A DNA stretch of 64,000 nt from Balanoglossus misakiensis. Taxonomy: Eukaryota; Hemichordata. The stretch's first letter is position 1. Each line of letters opens with the position of its first letter. The position numbers and the translations under genes are program-made. Where the stretch lies: NCBI GenBank assembly GCA_040954595.2, contig CM082582.2, positions 2,356,001 through 2,420,000 of the forward strand, in the 5' to 3' direction. Positions 56,001 to 64,000 of the stretch are shown one piece after another. Below the pieces are notes generated by a model that had not been told where the DNA came from, made no database searches, and saw only the letters and a program-made list of their open reading frames with translations.

Positions 56001-57306
56001 TAAAGTTTAATTCTTCATAAGGTGTTCCAGTCCACCAAATTTGAAGGCTGTATCTGCTGTACATGCCAAGGCATGGGATAGTAGATCAAAGGTCATTGCC
56101 AAAATTATCTAAAAGATTTGGGTTATGTCCTGGCAGCAGTAGTACTCATGTGAACAAAATCATGACAGATGTGCTTTTTAACAAAAGGCATATCCACATA
56201 AAATAAGTTCTGGAATTACTGGATCAAAGGACATGCGAGAGTCGCAAACAAGTTGTTCAATCAAGTTTTGTAAAAATTTGATCAAAGAACATCTGAAAGT
56301 AGTCTAATAATTTTGATATATTCTGGTCCTATGGTGACTCATATCCATAAAAAGAATTTGTATGGTTTCAAGGAGCACGCTAGAAATAGGAAATTTTAGT
56401 CTTTTATCGGAGATCAGAAAATCCAATTTGGCTCCAATAAGGTTTACCCAATCACAATTTACTTGAAAAGTTGATTAGAAATAGATTTTTTGAATTTTTT
56501 TAATGATATTTTTCAAAAATCCAAAGCCACATGACCACTAATGATATTATTGTCAAACATTGAACCGCACAGTCAATAAGAACACCAAATTTGAAGGCTG
56601 TATCTGCTGTACATGCCAAGGCATGGGATAGTAGATCAAAGGTCATTGCCAAAATTATCAAAAGATTTGGGTTATGTCCTGGCAGCAGTAGTACTCATGT
56701 GAACAAAATCATGACTGTTGGGCTTTTTAACAAGATGCATATCTATGTATAATTTACTTCTTATAAAATAATGTAAAGGACACTGTGGTGCCCTTTGGGG
56801 ATTACTCAGAAATTAGGTATTCACCAGAATTAAATTCAGGGGCGACATTGGCAAGCATATATGGCATTAATATTTAAATACTATGGAAACATAAAAAAAT
56901 TAACTATGCCAAATAAAGTGTTATGTGTCACAGCAATCTTACAAGCTACACTAAAAAACAACAACTGATTTTTGTCCAAAAACTGTCTGTAAAAATACAT
57001 GCGAGTATGACAAATTAATTAGTCCAATCAGACAGAGGCATTCACTGACCTACCACCAGTTTATAATAAAATAGCTGGTGGTCCCTGTAACAGCTGGACC
57101 ATTAAAATTATATAAGGAAGATCAGTTAAAAATTTACTCCAAGATTGCCGTTTATTTTTCTGATAAAAATGTTTATACATCTTAGTAAGTTATAACAAAA
57201 AAATTATCAAAATCGGTTCACCGGATTTCAGCGTACAAACGCATCAAATAATACTGAGATTCTCAAGTATCTTCACCATTTTTCAAAGAATTTTACCAAA
57301 TTATAT
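50041..57306 (+). repeat. Mosaic of diverged interspersed repeats ('aatatggccgccat' family)
   Basis: Non-coding. The core unit contains aaatccaatatggccgccat, agcagcattggagggaccaa, gcatggttccaacagaaagc, a Pol-less AT-rich middle and aggtcattgccaaaattatc. Units recur at spacings of about 0.65-0.95 kb (for example the ttggttaacttgaaatag word at 54230, 55128, 55968 and again at 60087 and 61615). The 50.0-51.4 kb part is a more diverged relative with several aggtcaaaggtca motifs and starts ttaaagctgcaagcagcg. All short ORFs here are repeat products. Confidence 0.85.
54882..55012 (+). mobile_element. 131-bp non-LTR/SINE 3'-end insertion
   Basis: The sequence ends ggcgctatataaac...gattgatttgatttgatt, typical of the 3' tail of L2-like LINEs or their SINEs. 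It is flanked by TTTTGTT on both sides (54875-54881 and 55013-55019). The sister repeat at about 60841 is uninterrupted and has one TTTTGTT, which proves an insertion with a 7-bp duplication. Confidence 0.8.
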
Positions 57307-59060
57307 AAAAATGTAAGATTCACAGAAGATTACTTCTTTCAGTTTTACAGGAGATCATCTAAACTTGTAAAAAAAATCTCTCTATTTTTTGCATGGCACC
57401 ATGGTAAAATATGAAAATTTGCAATGTTTGATGTTCCGTGTCTAAATCATGTTTGATCTAATTTTCACGAAATTTTCAGATTATATTACAATATATGTGC
57501 AGATACAGATAGTGACTTATGTTTTTGATATCTGGATTATAATTTAAATTCACAGGCGCTCAAATATGGTAAACCTAGCATTTTACCATTGCAAATGGGC
57601 GGCCATATTGGGTTGACATTTCATTAGATGGCAATATTTGTTCAGGGATCTGCCCACGCTGGTCGGCGCCGGTCGCGCGCGACCGGCACTCTTCAGGCCG
57701 CAACCAGGACAAAAAGGTCGTGACCATTGCTATTGTTCGCTGTGATACGCGCGTTTTGGCGTGAGAAATTTTCTTTTTCGGCGGAAATCAAACACATGGG
57801 AGGAGAGAGTCAAAAAAGAAACCCGCTAAACTGTCGATAACAAGGTCGCGCGCGTTCGACTGACCGTGTGCGGTACATCGGGTGCAGCCGGCTGGGTCCC
57901 GCGATCGCGCGCGACCACCCACTCTTGAGATCGACTCCAAAGTCGTTGTCACGGTCGGGATTGCTAATGGCCTCGATCGGTATAAAATTGTAGTCTTTGA
58001 AACCCCCAAAATCGTCATCATTGTTGATGTCGCCGTCATGAAAATGTCCGGTGAAAAATTGCCTGTCTTCCGGGTTTACAAAGCAAAGGAAAGACGCATA
58101 CTGTCAAAGGTCACGTAATTAGGTCAGGTCGATAACGCTTTACATCGAGCTCATGAATATTAATAATCTCATTAATATTCATGAGCGCGACCACCACTTC
58201 GTTTTGGCTCGGCAGAACCCTGTTTGTTTATACATTGCAATTTGCTGAAAATCAGTTCAATCACTGTAGTAAGTGGAAATATTTAAATTCTTGTGTATTT
58301 TAGCAATCATAAAGCTGATATTACTATCAAAAAAATGTTATACAGTTGCTTCTGGACAGCAAAAATTGCCATCATTCAAGTCAAAGTCTCAGATCGGCCC
58401 TTTTGCTTGCCTGTGTCGAGCAGATATCAAAAGTGGAGAAAGTTGGATAGTTTAATTTCTACATGTTACCTGTACTATCCTTGTAGACTATTAACATTAA
58501 CAAGAATTTCATATTAAATTCTGGTATGATATGCATGGAAAGACTGGCTGGCTATAAATCATAAAAATGGACGCCGTTGCACCATACAGTTTTACTGCAT
58601 ACACACGTATTTTAAGCAAACTGTGCCTTTCATGTATTCCACTTTTCTCCCTTCCTTGCTGGCTTTCTCTGTTTTTTTTCTGACTGTGTCTTTATAAAAT
58701 TACTATTTTTTTTTTTTTTTTTTATTTTTATTTTTTTTTTGGTGGGGGGGGGGGGGGTAATTCAATTTCTGGCTCAAAAAATTGTACTAGAGCTGGTAAG
58801 GTTTCCTGAAAATTAATCCCTGTATCTTTAACGCAGGTGTGCAAGTTCATATAAAGTTCATTGGTTAAAGGAATATTATGAGCTGATAAATTTACTGAGC
58901 TCTTCTTTCCAGTTAGAAGCTCTGCTATATTAACAACTACTCTCAATGCTACTTCAATAATGTTGCCTGTGCAAATTGACAATCAAAATATCCATTAGTT
59001 AGACAACATATTTGGTTGGGTAATTACAGAATAATAACTATAATTCCATGCATACTCTAC
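57307..59060 (+). repeat. Interspersed repeat, copy A (interrupted)
   Basis: 57307-57642 plus 58229-59060 match 62425-62607 plus 63044-64000. It contains gcatggcaccatggtaa, gggcggccatattgggttga and a minus-strand 75-codon frame at 58728-58982 with a splice-acceptor-like tttgcacag. The frame is shared with copy B, but every difference I see changes an amino acid, so it is probably not under coding constraint. A T-run and G-run at 58708-58756 are part of this copy. Confidence 0.85.
57643..58222. mobile_element. 580-bp CpG-rich TIR element in repeat copy A
   Basis: It begins CAGGGATCTGCC and ends GGCAGAACCCTG, with TTTGTT on both sides (57637-57642 and 58223-58228). Copy B at about 63196 lacks it. 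It is rich in gcgcgcgacc words and contains a 16-bp perfect hairpin (58149-58164 with 58171-58186, gctcatgaatattaat). Its frames (57788-58039, 57882-58118) have no similarity I recognise. Non-autonomous; superfamily uncertain, as CAGGG ends suggest hAT or P, but the duplication reads as 6 bp. Confidence 0.8.
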
Positions 59061-62000
59061 CTAAACTCAAATTAGAATATATAACTAAAATTATAGTTAT
59101 ACACAGGTCTATAAAATGCTAAGAAAATGTAAAATCTAGGAAAGAACACCCATGGGCATTCAGCTCTTAGCAGATAACATCAGTCACTTTGAAGACATGT
59201 CACTTCCCAGACTTTACTAAAAATACTTCCAACTCTGACGTTAAACGCATCTCCAAAAAATCCAATATGGCAACCATGAAGAAGACAATTAAAGCAACAT
59301 GCTGCATTGGAGGGACCAAAGTGGTAAGCATGGTTCCAAAAGAAAGCAAAGGCTGTTTCTGTTGTGGATGCCAAGAAATGGTAAAGTAAGCCAGAGGTCA
59401 TGCAAAATTGTGCTAACAAAATTTGATATCAAACTGATCAGTGTCCAACAAAAAACCAGACTTCTAAGCTCTATTGGTTAAAGCCACAGTATTTCTCGTA
59501 GGGGCAAAATTTTGTTTGAAACGGCATCTATAATTTCTAAAAGTAGATGATAATTGATACTGAATCGAACAGTCATCATCCCCAGCTCTGCTGATAAACT
59601 CATACAATTTACAATATAACGAGTGAAGAATGACTTTCTGTCCGGACAGAAAGTCACGTGAGTCAGGCTAATGTTGACACACGTGACTAGTGCGCATGCG
59701 CACTCAAATGTGAATCTATGCGGAAGACGTTTGGTCGCCCCAAATCAAGCGACTCAGCGAAGAAATGCGCACTAATTCGGCGAAATTTTGGGAAGATAAC
59801 TTTATGGGAGAAATCAGTCGATGGAACCAGATCAAATCCGAAAATGGTCTGACCATCAAAATGTCAAAGTGGCACGTTTGCTGATCGACATGTACAACAT
59901 TTCCGTTGTAAACAAACCCGCGCATCATTTCAAGTGTTACGGGCGATATTTTCGGCTTGCATGTAGCTACAATTGCCCAAACCTTTCTTACATCTTCATT
60001 ATATAGTATTCCATGATGGATGTACTGGAAAAACGGGCCTTTTTCGATGATGAAAAATGGATGCACACGAGAAATACTGGGGCTTTAACTTGAAATAGCT
60101 TATGTACATAATTATTGTGTTAAAGTTTAATACTTCATTAGGTGTTCCAGTCCACCAAATTTGAAGGCTGTATCTGCTGTACATTCCAAGGCATGGGATA
60201 GTAGATCAAAGGTCATTGCCAAAATTATCAAAAGATTTGGGTTTTGTCCTGGCAGTAGTAGTACTCGTGTGAACAAAATCATGACTGCTGTGCTTTTTAA
60301 CAAGAGGCATATCCACATAAAATAAGTTCTGGAATAACTGGATCAAAGGACAAGCGAGAGTCGCAAATAAATTGTTTAAATCAAGTTCTGTAAAAACTTG
60401 ATCGAAGAACATGTGAAAGTAGTCTAATAATTGTGATATATTCTGGTCATATGGTGACTCATATCCATAAAAAGAATTTGTGTGGTTTCAATGAGCAGGC
60501 TAGAAATAGGAAATATTAGTCTTTTATCAGAGATCAGAAAATCCAATTTGGCTCAATAAGGTTTACCCAATCACAATTTACTTGAAAACTTGATTAGAAA
60601 AAGATTTGTGAAATTTTTCATGAGATTTTTCAAAAATCCAATATGGCAACCAAAGTGACATGACCACTAATGATATTGTTGTCAAACATTGAACCGCACA
60701 GTAAATTAGAACTTGATTTGCCTTGTAGTTGTTGAAAAGATGTCAATTTTTAAGGGTTATCAGAATATCCAATATGGCCACCATTAAGAAGAAATGGGAC
60801 AGGCCCAAGCGGTTAGCATGGTTCCAACAGAAAGCAAAGGCTGTTTTGTTGTGGATGCCAAGAAATGGTAAAGTAAGCCAGAGGTCACGCAAAATTGTGA
60901 CACAAATTTTTGATCTTAAACTGATCAGTGTCCAACAAAAACCAGACTTGTAAGCTCCATTTGTTTACTTGAAATAGCTTATGTACAAAATTATTGTGTT
61001 AAAGTTTAATACTTCATTAGTTGTTTCAGTCCTCCAAATTTGAAGACTGTATCTGCTGTGCATGCCAACTTATGGAAAAGTAGATCAAAGGTCATTGCCA
61101 TAATTAGCAAAATATTTTGGTTATTTCCTGGCAGCAGCAGTACTCATGTGAACAAAATCATGACTGTTGTGCTTTTTAACAAGAGGCATATCCACATAAA
61201 ATAAGTTCTGGAATTACTGGATCAAAGGGCATATCCACATAAAATAAGTTCTGGAATTACTGGATCAAAGGACATGCGAGAGTCGCAAACAAATTGTTTA
61301 TTCAAGTTTTATTATTGTCATTGAACCGCACAGTAAATTAGAACTTGATTTGCCTTGTAGTTGTTTTATAAGATGTCAATTTTTAAAGGTTATACGAAAA
61401 TCCAATATGGCCGCCATGAAGAAGACAATTAAAACTAAAAGCAGCATTGGAGGGACCAAAGCGGTTAGCATGGTTCCAACAGAAAGCAAAGGCTTTATCT
61501 GTTATGGATGCTGAGAAATGGTAAGTAAGCCAGAGGTCACGCAAATTTTGGCCAACAAATTTTGATATCAAACTGAGCTGTGTCCAACAGAAAACAGACT
61601 TCTAAGCTCTTTTGGTTCACTTGAAATAGCTTATGTACATAATTATTGTGTTAAAGTTTAATACTTCATTAGGTGTTCCAGCCAAAAAAATTTGAAGACT
61701 GTATTTGCTGTTTATTCCAAGTAATGGGATAGTAGATCAAAGGTCATTGCCAAAATTATCAAAAGATTTGGGTTATGTCCTGGCAGCAAAGGTCATTGCC
61801 AAAATTATCAAAAGATTTGGGTTATGTCCTGGCAGCAGTCGTACTCATGTGAACAAAATTATGACTGTTGTGCTTTTTAACAAGAGGCATATCCACATAA
61901 AATAAGTTCTGGAATTACTGGATCAAAGGACATGCGAGAGTCGCAAACACATTGTTTAATCAAGTTCTGTAAAAACTTGATCAAAGAACATGTGAAAGTA

Positions 62001-62424
62001 GTCTAATAATTGTGATATATTCTGGTCATATGGTGACTCATATCCATAAAAAGAATTTGTGTGGTTTCAATGAGCAGGCTAGAAATAGGAAATTTTAGTC
62101 TTTTATTGGAGATCAGAAAATCCAATTTGGCTTCAATAAGGTTTACCCAATCACAATTTACTTGAAAACTTGATTAGAAATAGATTTTTGAAATTTTTTA
62201 ATGATATTTTTTCAAAAATCCAAAGCCACATGACCACTAATGATATTATTGTCAAACATTGAACTGCACAGTAAATTAGAACTTGATTGGCCCTGTAGTT
62301 TTTGAAAAAAATGTCAACTTTTAAAGGTTATCCGAAAATCCAATATGGCCGCCATGAAGAAGACAATTAAAACATTTACTAAAAGCAGCATTTGAGGGAC
62401 CAAAGCGATTAACATGGTTCCAAC
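59061..62424 (+). repeat. Continuation of the 'aatatggccgccat' repeat mosaic
   Basis: Further copies of the 50-57 kb repeat at 59250-59480, 60085-60950, 60951-61600 and 61601-62424. It includes recent tandem duplications: a 44-bp unit (catatccacataaaataagt...) at about 61187-61274 and a 49-bp unit (aaaggtcattgccaaaatta...) at about 61739-61836. No genes. Confidence 0.85.
59482..60084. mobile_element. 603-bp element with TTAA target duplication
   Basis: Ends AGCCACAGTATTTCTCGT and ACGAGAAATACTGGGGCT are inverted copies with one mismatch. TTAA lies on each side (59478-59481 and 60085-60088), and uninterrupted sisters (for example 55128) have a single TTAA. TTAA targets are used by Kolobok and piggyBac elements; the AG terminus fits Kolobok better. 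The internal minus frame 59716-60066 (116 codons) and plus frame 59821-60006 show no transposase motif. Confidence 0.88.
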
Positions 62425-62607
62425 ATAAAAATGCAAGATTCACAGAAGATTACTTCTTTCAGTTTTACAGGAGATCATCTAAACTTGTAAAAAAATCTCT
62501 CTATTTTTTGCATGGCACCATGGTAAGATATGAAAATTTGCAATGTTTGATGTTCCGTGTCTCAATCATGTTTTATCTAATTTTCACGAAATTTCCAGAT
62601 TATATTG

Positions 62608-62798
62608 AACACCTATTGCCTGGCCATGAGGGCCATAGCGGCCGTTTATTACACCGGAGGGGTTGTGAGTTACCAGAATCATATGCTATTTCCCGAGGCC
62701 GCAGGCCGAGGGAAATAGCGTATGATTCTGGTAACTCACAGCCACGTGGGGGTAAAAACGGCTGCTATGGCCCGAATATAGGCCAGGCTATAGGTGTT
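62608..62798. mobile_element. 191-bp foldback MITE with AACACCTAT ends
   Basis: AACACCTATTGCCTGGCC at the left pairs with GGCCAGGCTATAGGTGTT at the right. The middle is a long hairpin (gttaccagaatcatatgcta... with its complement) closing on gaggccgcaggccgag. Absent from copy A at the homologous place (about 57487). Confidence 0.8.
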
Positions 62799-63043
62799 TT
62801 ATAATAAACCTCATGCTGACAGTTTTGGAAAATCATGCAATTTTCTCTTGAGGTTGGCAGACGACATCTTCAGCGGTGGCCATTGTGTCAGACGCGACGC
62901 TGATTGACGTGACCACGTTTGTCATGTGACCGGTTTATATTTTTTCTGCTATTTCCCTAACGGTTCATAGTCGATTCTATTTTCCTATCACGTGACGGAT
63001 TCTGGCGAATCACGGCACAGTATTAGCATGAGGTATATTATAA
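62799..63043. mobile_element. Second short TIR element adjoining the MITE
   Basis: ttataataaacctcatgct at the left and agcatgaggtatattataa at the right are inverted copies (about 19 bp, one mismatch), bounding about 245 bp. It is contiguous with the preceding MITE. Both are missing from copy A, so they either inserted one after the other at the same TA-rich site or form a composite. Confidence 0.65.
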
Positions 63044-64000
63044 TACAATATATGTGCAGATACAGATAGTGACTTAAGTTTTTGATATCTGGATTATAAT
63101 TTAAATTCCCAGGCGCTCAAATATGGTAAACCTAGCATTTTACCATTGCAAATGGGCGGCCATATTGGGTTGACATTTCATTAGATGGCAATATTTTTTT
63201 ATACACTGCAATTTGCTGAAAATCAGTTCAATCACTGTAGTAAGTGGAAATACTTAAAGTCTTGTGTATTTTAGCAATCATAAAGCTGATATTACTACCA
63301 AAAACATTTTATACAGTTACTTCTGAACAGCAAAAATTGCCATCATTCAAGTCAAAGTCTCAGATCGGCCCTTTTGCTTGCCTGTGTCGAGTGGATATCA
63401 AAAGTGGAGAAAGTTGGATAGTTTAATTTCTACATGTTACCTGTACTATCCTTGTAGACTATTAACATTAACAAGAATTTCATATTAAATTTTGGTATGA
63501 TATGCATGGAAAGACTGGCTGGCTATAAATCATGAAAATGGACGCCGTTGCACCATACAGTTTTTACTGCACACACATGTATTTTAAGCACACTGTGTCT
63601 TTCATGTATTCCACTTTTCTCCCTTCCTTGCTGGCTTTGTCTATTTCTTTTCTGACTGTGTCTTTATGAAATTACTGATTTTTTTTTGGTAATTCAACTT
63701 CTGGCTCAAATAAATGTACTAGAGCTGGTAAGGTTTCCTGAACATTAATCCCTGTATCTTTAACGCAGGTGTGCAAGTTCATATAAAGTTCATTGGTTAA
63801 AGGAATATTATGAGCTGATAAATTTACTAAGCTCTTCTTTCCAGTTAGAAGCTCTGCTATATTATCAACTACTCTCAATGCTACTTCAATAATGTTGCCT
63901 GTGCAAATTGACAATCAAAATATCCATTAGTTAGACAACATATTTGGTTGGGTAATTACAGAATAATTACTTTAATTCCATGCATACTCTACCTAAACTC

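Larger units (their letters stand above)
62425..64000 (+). repeat. Interspersed repeat, copy B (interrupted, runs off the window)
   Basis: Matches copy A over its whole length, except for the foldback insertions at 62608-63043 here and the 580-bp element there. The minus frame at 63672-63914 is the counterpart of 58728-58982. Confidence 0.85.

Noticed and set aside
57788-58118. CpG-rich ORFs that could be a promoter-proximal host exon
   Set aside because: They lie entirely inside the 580-bp TIR insertion that copy B of the repeat lacks.

Overview
This is a repeat-dominated stretch of an animal nuclear genome. Multi-exon genes with GT-AG introns, a chromodomain Ty3/Gypsy element, CR1/L2-like LINE remnants, a Crypton, a THAP/YqaJ two-gene DNA transposon, foldback MITEs and a long satellite all point to a metazoan, most likely a marine invertebrate (cephalochordate, hemichordate, echinoderm or lophotrochozoan type). 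The species cannot be fixed from sequence alone. I see no convincing conserved host housekeeping gene; nearly everything recognisable is a mobile element or was captured by one.

1-6.9 kb: fragments of at least three copies of one Ty3/Gypsy family. They are rearranged by a probable 2.6-kb inversion (about 725-3326), and a 1.9-kb terminal-inverted-repeat (TIR) transposon sits in the reverse transcriptase (954-2855, 5-bp target duplication). The best copy ends with chromodomain, polypurine tract and a 473-bp LTR. 6.9-10.8 kb: a degenerate CR1/L2-type LINE and three foldback elements in AT-rich DNA.

10.8-18.5 kb: minus-strand exons of an unrecognised gene (coiled coil, zinc ribbon), interrupted by a complete 5,114-bp transposon (11859-16972). 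That element has about 310-bp TIRs, a 2-bp AT target duplication and two intact convergent genes: a SWIM + YqaJ-type nuclease and a THAP + HTH + DDE transposase. This is the ISL2EU (PIF/Harbinger-related) architecture. 18.6-23.5 kb: a large hairpin, a TIR-bounded three-exon gene of unknown function, and a decayed Crypton tyrosine recombinase.

23.5-29.2 kb: a divergent gene pair sharing a 241-bp promoter. On the left is a SAM-domain protein followed by a coiled-coil/basic/acidic ORF. On the right is a six-exon gene of about 763 codons whose exon phases all agree; it has features of a DDE-type transposase that I cannot assign to a family. This pair is the best candidate for an undescribed system.

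29.2-47.5 kb: a tandem satellite of about 190-bp monomers organised into 3- to 8-mer higher-order repeats. It starts about 10 bp after a splice donor of the transposase-like gene and ends at a tRNA-like A/B-box sequence. 48-64 kb: simple repeats, a minisatellite, and a mosaic of diverged repeats carrying many AGGTCA direct repeats and 'aatatggccgccat' motifs. Four datable insertions sit in this mosaic, because uninterrupted copies of the same repeats exist in the window.
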